19,159 nucleotides of DNA from an uncultured Ruminococcus sp. (GCA_900541505.1 UQKK01000054.1:1-19159), one strand, 5' to 3'. Positions 1 through 7,998 are shown, counted from the first letter of the stretch. Program-made: numbers and translations. Notes: a model not told the origin generated them from the sequence alone.

Positions 1-545
1 TGGCACTGCAGGCAATCGAGATGGTACTGGATTATCTGCCGGCTTCCTACAACTGTGATATGGACGCGAGAGAGCAGATGCACTACGCACAGTGCCTGGC
101 AGGAATGGCGTTCTCCAACGCACTGCTCGGTATCGTTCACTCCATGGCTCACAAGACTGGCGCTGCATTCTCAACAGGACATATTCCGCATGGCTGTGCA
201 AATGCAATTTATCTTCCTTATGTTATCAAATATAATGCAAAAGACCCGGTAGCTGCAAAACGTTACGCAGAGATTGCACGCAAGATGGGTCTTGAAGGAA
301 ACTCTGAGAAGGCTCTTATCAACAGCCTTGTTGCTAAGATTGACGAGTTCAATGTAAAACTCAATATTCCTAAGACTCTGAAAGAATTCGGAATCGATGA
401 GAATGAGTTCAAAGAGAAAATTGCGAAAATCGCAGAGCTGGCAGTAGGTGATGCATGTACAGGTTCCAACCCGCGTGCGATTGACCCGGCTACAATGGAA
501 AAACTGTTTACATGTACATATTACGGAACAGAAGTTGACTTCTAA
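1..545 (+). CDS. Iron-containing alcohol dehydrogenase, C-terminal part (5' end outside window)
   Basis: The reading frame is open from the first base and ends at TAA 543-545, giving about 181 residues of a protein that is normally near 390-400. It is the all-alpha C-terminal domain of a group III (iron-dependent) alcohol dehydrogenase of the butanol/1-propanol dehydrogenase type. The His-rich stretch VHSMAHKTGAAF, followed by GHIPHGCANA, supplies the metal- and cofactor-proximal histidines. The ATG at 21 is an internal Met; the frame continues upstream to the window edge. Such enzymes reduce aldehydes to alcohols with NAD(P)H in fermentation. Next to nfnAB, this suggests a block of redox-balancing genes. 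The exact substrate cannot be told from this fragment. Confidence 0.9.
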   Translation, partial: ALQAIEMVLDYLPASYNCDMDAREQMHYAQCLAGMAFSNALLGIVHSMAHKTGAAFSTGHIPHGCANAIYLPYVIKYNAKDPVAAKRYAEIARKMGLEGNSEKALINSLVAKIDEFNVKLNIPKTLKEFGIDENEFKEKIAKIAELAVGDACTGSNPRAIDPATMEKLFTCTYYGTEVDF

Positions 546-570
546 GTTTCTAAAAGGATATGATGTGCAG

Positions 571-602
571 AGGACTGATGGCGATGAACGGCTGTCAGTC
601 CT
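571..602 (+). terminator. Probable terminator of the alcohol dehydrogenase gene
   Basis: Perfect 8-bp arms AGGACTGA (571-578) and TCAGTCCT (595-602) enclose a 16-nt loop and are followed by a short T-rich stretch. It starts 26 nt after the alcohol dehydrogenase stop. The T-run is weak, so termination may be partial. Confidence 0.45.
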
Positions 603-654
603 TTATCATGCTTTGAGGGGCATAAATGATGCGCACCCAGGCAATAAAGAATAC

Positions 655-683
655 TTGCCTTTCCGCGTTAAATAGCGTATGAT
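655..683 (+). promoter_or_regulatory. Candidate sigma-A promoter of nfnAB
   Basis: TTGCCT (655-660) and TATGAT (678-683) are separated by 17 bp. This lies 35 bp before the nfnA start and its strong AAGGAGG ribosome-binding site. Both boxes deviate from consensus. Confidence 0.45.
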
Positions 684-717
684 ATGGAAAGGGTGATTTT
701 TTACAAGGAGGAGAAAC

Positions 718-1605
718 ATGTATAAGATATTAAAAGCTGAAAAACTCGCCGATAAAATCTTTCTGATGGATGTACATGCACCGCGTGTCGCGAGTCACTG
801 CCAGCCGGGTCAGTTCGTAATCGTGAAAATGGACGAGAAGGGCGAAAGAATCCCGCTGACAATCTGTGATTACGACAGAGAAGCGGGCACCATCACGATT
901 GTTGTACAGGAAGTCGGCGCTTCTACTACAAAGATGGGAGAATTAAAAGCGGGCGACAGCTTCCGCGATTTCACAGGTCCTCTTGGATGTGCTTCCGAGT
1001 TCGTCCATGAAGATTTGGATTCACTGAAAAATAAGAAAATGCTCTTTGTGGCAGGCGGAGTCGGAGCAGCTCCTGTCTATCCGCAGGTGAAATGGCTCCA
1101 TGAGCATGGAATCAAGGCAGATGTCATCGTCGGCGCGAAGACGAAGGACATGCTGATTCTCGAAGATGAGATGAAAGAAGTTGCGGGAAATTATTATCCG
1201 TGTACAGATGACGGCTCCTACGGACATGCCGGAATGGTAACGACAATGATTGAGGAATTAGTGAACGGCGGAAACCATTACGATGTCTGCGTTGCCATCG
1301 GACCGATGATTATGATGAAATTCGTATGTCTGCTGACAAAGAAGCTGGAACTTCCGACAATTGTCAGCATGAACCCGATTATGGTAGACGGAACAGGAAT
1401 GTGCGGCGCCTGTCGTCTGCAGGTAGGCGATGAGATTAAATTTGCCTGCGTTGACGGACCGGAGTTTGACGGACACCTGGTAGATTTCGACCAGGCGATG
1501 AAGAGAAGTCAGATGTACAAGACAGCAGAGGGACGTGCTATGCTCAAACTGCAGGAAGGTGATACGCACCATGGCGGCTGCGGACATTGTGGAGGTGACG
1601 ACTGA
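718..1605 (+). CDS. nfnA: NfnA: NADH-dependent reduced ferredoxin:NADP+ oxidoreductase, small subunit
   Basis: This 295-residue protein has the ferredoxin-NADP reductase/dihydroorotate dehydrogenase electron-transfer fold. It has an FAD-binding beta-barrel (around residues 45-95, including RIPLTICDYD), an NAD-binding Rossmann part starting at AGGVGAAPVYP (around 115), and a [2Fe-2S] site near the C-terminus. The cluster ligands fit the structurally known NfnA pattern of one Asp and three Cys: D224, C229, C232 and C244 keep the D+5, +8, +20 spacing described for Thermotoga NfnA. The last residues add HHGGCGHCGG. The start is set by AAGGAGG 8 nt upstream. The gene overlaps nfnB by 1 bp (TGATG), so translation is probably coupled. 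Databases often call it sulfide dehydrogenase or dihydroorotate dehydrogenase-like protein; the nfnB partner favours NfnA. Confidence 0.9.
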   Translation: MYKILKAEKLADKIFLMDVHAPRVASHCQPGQFVIVKMDEKGERIPLTICDYDREAGTITIVVQEVGASTTKMGELKAGDSFRDFTGPLGCASEFVHEDLDSLKNKKMLFVAGGVGAAPVYPQVKWLHEHGIKADVIVGAKTKDMLILEDEMKEVAGNYYPCTDDGSYGHAGMVTTMIEELVNGGNHYDVCVAIGPMIMMKFVCLLTKKLELPTIVSMNPIMVDGTGMCGACRLQVGDEIKFACVDGPEFDGHLVDFDQAMKRSQMYKTAEGRAMLKLQEGDTHHGGCGHCGGDD

Positions 1606-2999
1606 TGGGAGATGTATTGAAGAAAGTTCCTGTGAGAGAACAGGACGCAAAAGTACGTGCGACAAACTTTGAAGAAGTTTGTCTTGGATATAATCAGGAA
1701 GAAGCGATGGAGGAAGCGGCAAGATGCTTAAACTGCAAGAACGCGAAATGCATCCAGGGCTGTCCGGTAGCGATTGACATCCCGGCTTTCATCCATGAAG
1801 TGAAAGAAGGAAATATTGAGGAAGCATACAAGGTAATCGGAAAGTCTTCTGCATTGCCGGCTATCTGCGGACGTGTATGCCCGCAGGAGTCCCAGTGTGA
1901 GGGAAAATGTATTCGCGGAATTAAAGGCGAGCCGGTTTCCATCGGTAAGCTGGAGCGTTTTGTGGCGGATTACGCGCTGGAGAACGACATTAAACCGATA
2001 GGGGCAGAGACGAAAAACGGTCACAAAGTGGCTGTCATCGGTTCCGGTCCTTCCGGACTTACCTGTGCAGGCGATTTGGCGAAGATGGGATACGATGTGA
2101 CTGTATTTGAGGCGCTCCACGAGCTGGGCGGCGTGCTTGTATACGGAATTCCGGAGTTCCGTCTCCCGAAACAGAAGGTCGTTGCCAAAGAGATTGAGAA
2201 GGTAAAAGAGTTAGGCGTAAAATTTGAGACAAATGTTGTCATCGGTAAATCCACGACTATCGACCAGCTGATGGAAGATGAGGGATTTGAGGCAGTATTT
2301 ATCGGTTCCGGCGCAGGGCTTCCGATGTTCATGGGAATACCGGGTGAGAACGCAAACGAAGTGTTCTCAGCAAATGAGTACCTGACAAGAAGCAACCTGA
2401 TGAAAGCCTTTGATGATGCTTATGACACTCCAATCGCGGCAGGAAAGAAAGTCGCGGTAGTCGGCGGCGGAAACGTGGCGATGGATGCCGCAAGGACAGC
2501 GCTGAGACTGGGTGCGGATGTACATATTGTATACAGAAGAAGTGAGGCAGAGCTCCCGGCGCGAGTGGAAGAGGTTCACCACGCAAAAGAGGAAGGCGTT
2601 ATCTTTGACCTTCTGACAAACCCGAAGAAAATCAATGTGGATGAGAACGGAAATATCCAGAGCATGACCGTTATCAAGATGGAACTGGGTGAGCCGGACG
2701 CTTCCGGAAGAAGACGTCCTGTAGAGATTCCGGGCTCCGAGTATGATATTGAGGTGGACACTGTCATCATGTCACTCGGTACTTCCCCGAACCCGCTGAT
2801 TTCCTCCACCACAAAGGGATTGGATACAAACCGCAGAAAATGTATCGTTGCAGATGAGGAAAACGGACAGACATCCAAAGAGGGTGTGTTTGCAGGCGGT
2901 GACGCAGTGACAGGCGCAGCGACGGTTATCCTCGCTATGGGTGCAGGAAAAGCTGGCGCTAAAGGAATTGACGAATATCTGAAAGGCAAAGACAAATAG
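1605..2999 (+). CDS. nfnB: NfnB: NADPH-dependent large subunit (GltA-like)
   Basis: This 464-residue iron-sulfur flavoprotein resembles the glutamate synthase small subunit. The N-terminal domain carries two [4Fe-4S] ligand sets: C41, C44, C49, C53 (CLNCKNAKCIQGCP) and C88, C92, C98, C102. An FAD Rossmann motif GSGPSG follows at 146-151. An NADPH motif VVGGGNVAMDAA lies near residue 285, with YRRSEAELPAR after it, and GDAVTGAATVILAMGAG closes the FAD site. With NfnA it forms the cytosolic bifurcating complex that couples NADH and reduced ferredoxin oxidation to NADP+ reduction, supplying NADPH for biosynthesis. Automatic pipelines usually label it gltA. No large glutamate synthase subunit lies nearby, and the directly overlapping nfnA gene argues for NfnB. 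Confidence 0.9.
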   Translation: MGDVLKKVPVREQDAKVRATNFEEVCLGYNQEEAMEEAARCLNCKNAKCIQGCPVAIDIPAFIHEVKEGNIEEAYKVIGKSSALPAICGRVCPQESQCEGKCIRGIKGEPVSIGKLERFVADYALENDIKPIGAETKNGHKVAVIGSGPSGLTCAGDLAKMGYDVTVFEALHELGGVLVYGIPEFRLPKQKVVAKEIEKVKELGVKFETNVVIGKSTTIDQLMEDEGFEAVFIGSGAGLPMFMGIPGENANEVFSANEYLTRSNLMKAFDDAYDTPIAAGKKVAVVGGGNVAMDAARTALRLGADVHIVYRRSEAELPARVEEVHHAKEEGVIFDLLTNPKKINVDENGNIQSMTVIKMELGEPDASGRRRPVEIPGSEYDIEVDTVIMSLGTSPNPLISSTTKGLDTNRRKCIVADEENGQTSKEGVFAGGDAVTGAATVILAMGAGKAGAKGIDEYLKGKDK

Positions 3000-3047
3000 G
3001 AAATCATACGGGGTGAGGCGAATTTTCCCTCGATACGGATTTCTTTC

Positions 3048-3082
3048 GATACAGACAAAAATATCTGAGTCTTGTCTGTATC
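3048..3082. repeat. Inverted repeat downstream of nfnB
   Basis: Perfect 11-bp arms (3048-3058 and 3072-3082, GATACAGACAA and its complement) surround a 13-nt loop. A 10-bp palindrome, TTGATATCAA, follows at 3083-3092. It precedes the main terminator by 18 bp and may be a 3' stabilising hairpin or part of a compound terminator. No T-run follows. Confidence 0.35.
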
Positions 3083-3099
3083 TTGATATCAAAATGGCG

Positions 3100-3155
3100 G
3101 CTCCGCAGGAAGCTGTATTCCGATTTTCGGAATATGCAGTCCTGCGGGGCTTTTT
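3100..3155 (+). terminator. Rho-independent terminator of nfnAB
   Basis: A long hairpin has outer arms GCTCCGCAG (3100-3108) and CTGCGGGGC (3142-3150). The stem continues inward with few mismatches to a TTTT loop near 3125. T5 follows at 3151-3155. It lies about 100 bp after the nfnB stop. Confidence 0.75.
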
Positions 3156-3261
3156 GAGTAGGAAAGAAAAGTTCTTCGGAATTGCCTGTAATAGATGCAC
3201 TCTGCGCTGGTTTTTATTTTGCTGTATGATTTTTTATATGGTGGGAAAGCTAAAATGTAAA

Positions 3262-3302
3262 GTTGTTGTAATGAGAAATATTGATTTTTTCATTACAACA
3301 AC
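3262..3302. promoter_or_regulatory. 13-bp perfect inverted repeat, probable antitoxin operator
   Basis: GTTGTTGTAATGA (3262-3274) and its exact complement (3290-3302) flank 15 bp. The right arm lies in the spacer between the -35 and -10 boxes of the next promoter, so a bound dimer would block RNA polymerase. This fits autoregulation by the RelB/DinJ protein encoded 31 bp downstream. Confidence 0.6.
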
Positions 3303-3309
3303 ATATAAT
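3281..3309 (+). promoter_or_regulatory. Promoter of the RelB/DinJ gene
   Basis: TTGATT (3281-3286) and a perfect TATAAT (3304-3309) are 17 bp apart. The right arm of the inverted repeat occupies the spacer. Confidence 0.65.
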
Positions 3310-3332
3310 GAAGACAGAAAGGAGTGTTGTAT

Positions 3333-3599
3333 ATGGCACATACAGTAAATGTAAATTTCCGCATGGACGAGAATTTAAAAAAGAGTATGGAAAAGGTTTG
3401 CGCTGATATGGGGCTTTCAATGACAACGGCTTTTACGATTTTCGCGAAAACAGTCAGCAGAGAAAAGCGTATTCCTTTTGAAGTGACAGCCGACCCTTTT
3501 TACTCAGAGAGTAATTTGGCACATCTTCGCCGTGGGATTGCGGCTCTTAACAGCGGTAAAGGTGTAGAACATGAACCTATTGAGGAACCGGAAGAATGA
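3333..3599 (+). CDS. RelB/DinJ-family antitoxin, no toxin gene beside it
   Basis: An 88-residue protein from ATG 3333, chosen because AAAGGAG sits about 7 nt upstream; an upstream start at 3324 would overlap that site. The N-terminus (HTVNVNFRMDENLKKSMEKV) is the ribbon-helix-helix DNA-binding part of RelB/DinJ antitoxins, and GLSMTTAFTIFAKTV matches the conserved helix. The acidic C-terminus (EPIEEPEE) is the usual toxin-neutralising, protease-sensitive tail. In type II systems this gene is followed within a few bases by a RelE/YafQ-type toxin. Here only 135 bp separate it from alkD and no recognisable toxin fits. The operator/promoter architecture upstream is intact, so it may be a solitary autoregulator or the survivor of a decayed pair. 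Confidence 0.85.
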   Translation: MAHTVNVNFRMDENLKKSMEKVCADMGLSMTTAFTIFAKTVSREKRIPFEVTADPFYSESNLAHLRRGIAALNSGKGVEHEPIEEPEE

Positions 3600-3734
3600 A
3601 AAAGATTTGTCTATCGTATCTCAGATGGAGTTCTGGAAATCCTCTCATGCCGGGGGCATTATGATGATTGATAAGAGGGAACCGGATGAGGCAGCTATGC
3701 AGTTAAGATTATCGTGTTCAAAGGAGATAGAGCA

Positions 3735-4460
3735 ATGTTAAAAACTCAACCAGCAGGAACTACCGAGATAAGAGAAGAATTATATAGCCTCGCGGAAGAA
3801 GAGTACCGGAACTTTAATCAAAAGCTCCTGCCCGGCGTCCCCAACATTCTGGGTGTACGTCTCCCGGCATTGCGCAAGATGGCGAAGCGAATCGCCAAAG
3901 AGGATGGGCTGGGTTATTTGCAGAAAAATCAGGACTTGGATATTAAGACAGCGCTGTATGAAGAAATCATGCTCTACGGGCTGGTTCTGGGCTATATTCG
4001 GATGGATACGAGAGAGCGCATGATATATCTTAAGAAGTTTATCCCCAAGATACAGAACTGGGGTGTCTGTGACAGCAGCTGCGGCGGATACAAATTCATG
4101 GAAGAGGATAAAGAGACATGGTTTCCTTTTGTGAAGGCTTACGCGAAAAGTGATAAGGAATATGAAATCCGTTTTGCTCTTGTCTCCATGCTCGGACATT
4201 TTATCGATGAGGAGCATATTGATGAAATCCTCTCGGTGTGTGACTCCATCCACCATGAAGGCTATTACGCGAAGATGGCTGCGGCGTGGGCTGTATCTAT
4301 GTGTTATGTGAATTTTCCGGAAAAGACGGAGAAATTTCTTCAGAACAACCGCATGGATGCCTTTACGCACAATAAATCCATCCAGAAAATACGGGAGTCA
4401 TATCGTGTGACAAAAGAAGAAAAGGAGCGGCTGAAACTGCTCAAGCGAAAGGAGAGATGA
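3735..4460 (+). CDS. AlkD-like DNA alkylation repair protein
   Basis: A 241-residue all-helical HEAT-repeat protein of the AlkD family, which excises bulky or positively charged alkylated bases without base flipping. The ATG at 3735 is preferred over 3714 because AAAGGAG lies 8-9 nt before it. With this start, W109 and D113 in NWGVCDSSC, and W185 in AAAWAVSMCY, fall at or within two residues of the catalytic cleft residues I recall for Bacillus cereus AlkD (W109, D113, W187). That supports an active glycosylase rather than a degenerate paralogue. The stop overlaps the start region of the following PPOX-family gene, indicating a two-gene operon. Confidence 0.85.
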   Translation: MLKTQPAGTTEIREELYSLAEEEYRNFNQKLLPGVPNILGVRLPALRKMAKRIAKEDGLGYLQKNQDLDIKTALYEEIMLYGLVLGYIRMDTRERMIYLKKFIPKIQNWGVCDSSCGGYKFMEEDKETWFPFVKAYAKSDKEYEIRFALVSMLGHFIDEEHIDEILSVCDSIHHEGYYAKMAAAWAVSMCYVNFPEKTEKFLQNNRMDAFTHNKSIQKIRESYRVTKEEKERLKLLKRKER

Positions 4461-4462
4461 TG

Positions 4463-4954
4463 ATGCGCCCGATGCGTCTTGGAAAACGGGAAATCACTGA
4501 GATAGAAGAATTAAAAGAAGTACTTGAGACGTGCAAAGTGCTCAGGCTTGGAATGACAGATAAGGAAGGAATGTTCATTGTTCCTGTCAATTTCGGGTAC
4601 GAGCTTGAGGAAGAGAATAAGGAGCTGAAGCTCTATATCCACAGTGCCGGTGAGGGAAGAAAAGCAGAAGCCCTGGCGGAAAACAGTGAGGTGGCGTTTG
4701 AGATGGACTGCTGCCACGAACTCATCCAGGGGGATTATACATGCAGTTATTCCTATGCCTACAAGAGCATTATGGGAACGGGAAAAGCATGCCGGCTGGA
4801 GAGCGCGGAGGAGAAGATTCACGGACTGCAGGTTCTGATGCACCATTTGGAGCCCGGAAGCGATATAAAGTTTCAGGATGGAATGCTGGACCGGGTGGCG
4901 GTCTACCGCATTGATGTGACTGAATTTACGGGAAAGAAACGCCTTCCGAAGTGA
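4463..4954 (+). CDS. Pyridoxamine 5'-phosphate oxidase-family (NimA-like) flavoprotein
   Basis: About 163 residues with the split-barrel FMN-binding fold. LRLGMTDKEGMFIVPVNFGY forms the first strands, LYIHSAGEGRKAEAL the flavin phosphate region, and VAFEMD with SIMGTGKACRL the barrel core. The family includes nitroimidazole reductases and heme- or flavin-handling proteins; the real substrate is unknown. Three ATGs in a row (4457, 4460, 4463) are possible starts. AAAGGAG at 4448-4454 leaves 2, 5 or 8 nt, so 4463 is best spaced and 4460 also possible. It overlaps or abuts the alkD-like gene. No terminator with a clear T-run follows directly, though the structured repeat at 5020-5130 may serve. 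Confidence 0.8.
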   Translation: MRPMRLGKREITEIEELKEVLETCKVLRLGMTDKEGMFIVPVNFGYELEEENKELKLYIHSAGEGRKAEALAENSEVAFEMDCCHELIQGDYTCSYSYAYKSIMGTGKACRLESAEEKIHGLQVLMHHLEPGSDIKFQDGMLDRVAVYRIDVTEFTGKKRLPK

Positions 4955-5019
4955 AACGAAGAGCGCAGGAGTGCATGTGGTAAATATGTCGCTGAAGCGA
5001 CTGCGCCCGGCGCATAAAG

Positions 5020-5130
5020 TGTTCAAGGGGCTTTTGCAAGATGAATGTTTCATACAGGGTATTGAGGGTGGTTATTAAGACCTGCCAATATCTTGCAGAA
5101 ACTTTAAGTTTTGAGACAGCCTCTTGAACA
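5020..5130. repeat. Long nested inverted repeat between convergent genes
   Basis: Outer arms TGTTCAAGGGGC (5020-5031) and GCCTCTTGAACA (5119-5130) pair over 12 bp with one G-U. Inner arms GCAAGAT (5036-5042) and ATCTTGC (5090-5096) pair over 7 bp. A 5-bp stem with a TGAA loop (GTCGC/GCGAC, 4988-5001) lies upstream, and TTTT follows at 5131-5134. It sits between the PPOX gene (+) and the FKBP gene (-), so it could be a bidirectional terminator, a small RNA, or a remnant of a miniature element. Confidence 0.35.
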
Positions 5131-5149
5131 TTTTGTGCTTGTTATATTC

Positions 5150-5755
5150 TTATTGGTAGATACCGTTTACTGTGACAGTAAATACTGCGGCTTTCCCGCT
5201 CAAATCTGTATTGAGTGAATAGGGGTCCGGGAAAGTAACGTTAACTTCCACCGTATCTCCGGGGTGAGCGCCGACAAGCTGCTCCTCAAAGCCGTCAATA
5301 TAAGTGCCTGACCCGATAGTCAAATCTGTTCCGGCGCCGTTTGTACTTCCGCCATCGAATTCCACACCGTCCACAGTACCCACATAATCAATATTGACCG
5401 TATCACCGTCGGCAACTGTCAGAGATGTATCGGAAGAAAGAGTGCCCGATGAACCTGTCTGGGTATCGGAGGAGCCGGAAGTCTCTCCGCTGTCTGAGGA
5501 AGTGCCATCCGAAGACTGCCCGTCGTCCGCAGTGCTGCCGGAAGAATCGGAAGTTTGCTCCGTATCAGTGGAGGTCCCGGCAGAGTCGGTATCTTTGTTT
5601 GTCACAGCATCCCAGATAATGGCGGCTGCTAAAATCACAGCGACCAAAACAGGTATAAAAATGATGAAGAATTTCTTGATTTTGCGGCGCTGTTCCTGCT
5701 TTTTCCGCTCAAGAGCACGGCGCTTTTGTGCCATTTTTTTGTTTTCCTTTTTCAT
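5150..5755 (-). CDS. Membrane-anchored FKBP-type peptidyl-prolyl isomerase
   Basis: A 201-residue protein in three parts. A very basic N-terminus (KKENKKMAQKRRALERKK) is followed by one hydrophobic segment (about residues 29-48, FFIIFIPVLVAVILAAAIIW). Next is a Ser/Thr/Asp/Gly-rich low-complexity linker (about 52-108). Last is an FKBP domain (about 110-201) with GDTVNIDYVGTVDGVEFDGG, TIGSGTYIDGFEEQLVGAH and VNVTFPDPY, very like the trigger-factor PPIase domain. The topology suggests the isomerase works outside the membrane on secreted proteins. The start is supported by a GAGG-type site on the minus strand. A short inverted repeat (GGTAC...GTACC, 5790-5804) lies 35 bp upstream and could be an operator; evidence for that is weak. 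Confidence 0.85.
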   Translation of the reverse strand: MKKENKKMAQKRRALERKKQEQRRKIKKFFIIFIPVLVAVILAAAIIWDAVTNKDTDSAGTSTDTEQTSDSSGSTADDGQSSDGTSSDSGETSGSSDTQTGSSGTLSSDTSLTVADGDTVNIDYVGTVDGVEFDGGSTNGAGTDLTIGSGTYIDGFEEQLVGAHPGDTVEVNVTFPDPYSLNTDLSGKAAVFTVTVNGIYQ

Positions 5756-5955
5756 GTCCCTTACCTCATTTCTGCTTCGTTTTCAAATAGGTACGATTTG
5801 TACCGCTGTATTTTATTTTCTCACAAAAATATGTCAGATTTGTGATTATTTTTAAAAAGATACATGATATACTATTCTATACGGCAGCTGCATTATGGCT
5901 GTGCAGAACAGACAGATAACCATGAAAGGATACGACAGCAGGGAGGATGACATAG

Positions 5956-7998
5956 ATGGAGAAATATTTTGACGGAGAGCTGTTTTTAAAATATGTGACA
6001 GAAAAACTGAAACTGCGTATGGAAGAAATCGAAAGGTCTCTGACAGAAGGGCAGAAAGAAATCGAAAATATGCAGGAGTACTACTGGGAAAATTATGCGG
6101 AGATGGACCAGTATGGCTATGAGGATTTCGATAACCGACAGGCACTTTTGCATCAGGTCAACGCAAACCGGGAAAAGGCAAGGTTAAAACATCGGTTTGA
6201 ACGGATGTATGATGCTCCCTTTTTCGGAAGGGTGGATTTTCTGTTTTCCGGGGAAGATAAGGCGGAGCCTTTTTACATTGGTATCGGCAATTTCGCTGAG
6301 ACAACAGGCGGCACGCCCCTAATTTATGACTGGAGGGCGCCGGTCAGCAGCCTTTTCTATGATGCGGACGTTGGCGAAGCCTCCTATGAAGCGCCAGCAG
6401 GGGAGGTAAAAGGACGTCTGACCTCCAAATGGCAGTATAAGATACGAAATCAGAAGATAGTCTATGCGTTTGAGTGTGACACAAAGATTGACGATGAGAT
6501 TTTAAAGCAGGAACTGGGAAACAGCGGTGATACCCGCCTGAAAAACATCGTGCGCACCATCCAGAAAGAGCAGAATGCCATCATACGCAACACAAAGGAC
6601 AGGATTTTGGTGATTCAGGGAGCAGCGGGAAGCGGCAAGACTTCCATAGCCCTGCACCGCATCGCTTATCTGCTTTACCATGACAGAAAAAACCTGAAAT
6701 CCTCCAATATTCTCATCCTCTCGCCAAACAGTGTTTTTGCGGACTACATTTCACATATCCTTCCGGAGTTGGGAGAGGAAAATATCCGGGAGATGAGCTT
6801 TGATGTGTTCGCCTATCACGAACTAAAAGATACCATTGCGGATTGTGAGGACAGATACCACTATCTGGAATGGCTGATGAAGTACCCGGATAAAGAGGAG
6901 GCGGAGATTTTCCATCGGAAACAATCGGCGGGATTTGTGGGAGAGATAGAAGGCTTTCTGGCGGTGATGGAAGACGAACTGGCAGATTTTAAAGAAATCG
7001 AATTTAAGGGAATGAAACTGACAGAGGAAGAACTCATTCATTTGTTTTATTTCAAATTTCAGGATACCCCTCTTTTATCCCGGATGGAGGCGGTGATGGA
7101 ATACTTTATTGACGCCTATGAGACACTGCATGGCAGGGATATTTCCGAAGAAGAGCAGGAATATATCCAGAAAAAATTTGACAGCCTTTATGTGACAAAG
7201 GATGTTTACCAGATTTACAGCCGTATGCTCAAGTGGTGCGGATTAGAAGGATTGCTGGAGGTTCCTTTGGAGAAACGGAAAATTCGCTATGGGGATGTCT
7301 ACCCTATGTTGTATCTGAAATACAGGCTGAAGGGGAGTAAACAGCACAAAAACATCAAACATCTGGTCATTGATGAGATGCAGGACTATTCTTATATGCA
7401 GTACGTGATTTTGAAAACCCTCTTTTCCTGCAGGATGACCATACTGGGCGACCGGGCGCAGACCTTGGACAGCCGTCCCCAGGATGTACTTAGATTCCTG
7501 CCGAAAATTTTTGGCAGGGACATCCGCTGCATAGAGATGAAAAAGAGCTACCGCAATACAGTGGAAATCGCAGAATACGCCCAGAATATCAGCACAGTCA
7601 GGGATTTAGAACTGCTGAACCGCCACGGGAAACCTGTGCAGGAGCAGACATTTGACTCGGATGAAGCTCTTTTGGACGCGGTAAAGGACAATCTGCAGAA
7701 TCAATATGAGACCGCCGCACTTCTGACCATGACAGAAGAGGAGGCCTTTGATTTATATCGCCTTTTAAAGCTCCGGGGAGTGGAGGTAAACTATGTGGAT
7801 AGGGACAGCAGCGTATTCAAGAAAGGGTTGACCGTGACCACCTTTTATCTGGCAAAAGGACTGGAATTTGACCAGGTATTCGCGGTCTGCGGGAAAGAAT
7901 CCAATCCCCTTTCCAGACAGGCGGCATATATCTGCGCCACAAGAGCACTCCATGAACTGTATATGTACAAATTAAGTTATTTCGGAGAAAACAAATGA
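5956..7998 (+). CDS. helD: HelD-like RNA polymerase-recycling helicase (superfamily 1)
   Basis: A 680-residue UvrD/Rep-like ATPase. The N-terminus (about 1-75) is a charged, probably coiled-coil arm, as in HelD, which uses it to enter the RNA polymerase secondary channel. Walker A is GAAGSGKT at 222-229. Walker B is VIDEMQD around 471-477. Further helicase motifs are GDRAQTLD, KKSYRNTVEIAEYA, TTFYLAKGLEFDQVF and YICATRALHELYM near the C-terminus. HelD binds stalled RNA polymerase and releases it from DNA and RNA by ATP-driven motion. It is somewhat shorter than the roughly 770-residue Bacillus protein. GGGAGG lies 9 nt upstream. The stop overlaps rlmH by 4 bp (ATGA). Function in polymerase recycling rather than DNA unwinding is inferred from domain layout. 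Confidence 0.85.
   Translation: MEKYFDGELFLKYVTEKLKLRMEEIERSLTEGQKEIENMQEYYWENYAEMDQYGYEDFDNRQALLHQVNANREKARLKHRFERMYDAPFFGRVDFLFSGEDKAEPFYIGIGNFAETTGGTPLIYDWRAPVSSLFYDADVGEASYEAPAGEVKGRLTSKWQYKIRNQKIVYAFECDTKIDDEILKQELGNSGDTRLKNIVRTIQKEQNAIIRNTKDRILVIQGAAGSGKTSIALHRIAYLLYHDRKNLKSSNILILSPNSVFADYISHILPELGEENIREMSFDVFAYHELKDTIADCEDRYHYLEWLMKYPDKEEAEIFHRKQSAGFVGEIEGFLAVMEDELADFKEIEFKGMKLTEEELIHLFYFKFQDTPLLSRMEAVMEYFIDAYETLHGRDISEEEQEYIQKKFDSLYVTKDVYQIYSRMLKWCGLEGLLEVPLEKRKIRYGDVYPMLYLKYRLKGSKQHKNIKHLVIDEMQDYSYMQYVILKTLFSCRMTILGDRAQTLDSRPQDVLRFLPKIFGRDIRCIEMKKSYRNTVEIAEYAQNISTVRDLELLNRHGKPVQEQTFDSDEALLDAVKDNLQNQYETAALLTMTEEEAFDLYRLLKLRGVEVNYVDRDSSVFKKGLTVTTFYLAKGLEFDQVFAVCGKESNPLSRQAAYICATRALHELYMYKLSYFGENK

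Noticed and set aside
3571..3741. 56-codon frame (NLLRNRKNEKDLSIVSQMEF onwards) directly after the RelB/DinJ gene, possible toxin
   Set aside because: It starts inside the antitoxin gene, lacks a ribosome-binding site of its own and shows no RelE, YafQ or HigB motif; too weak to call even as a remnant.
3780..4370. 196-codon minus-strand frame opposite alkD
   Set aside because: Opposite-strand shadow of a well-supported gene with conserved catalytic residues.
5790..5804. GGTAC-GATTT-GTACC inverted repeat upstream of the FKBP gene
   Set aside because: Only 5-bp arms; could easily occur by chance, so not listed as an operator.
5394..5855. 153-codon plus-strand frame across the FKBP gene
   Set aside because: Shadow of the Ser/Asp-rich linker on the opposite strand; no ribosome-binding site and no family resemblance.
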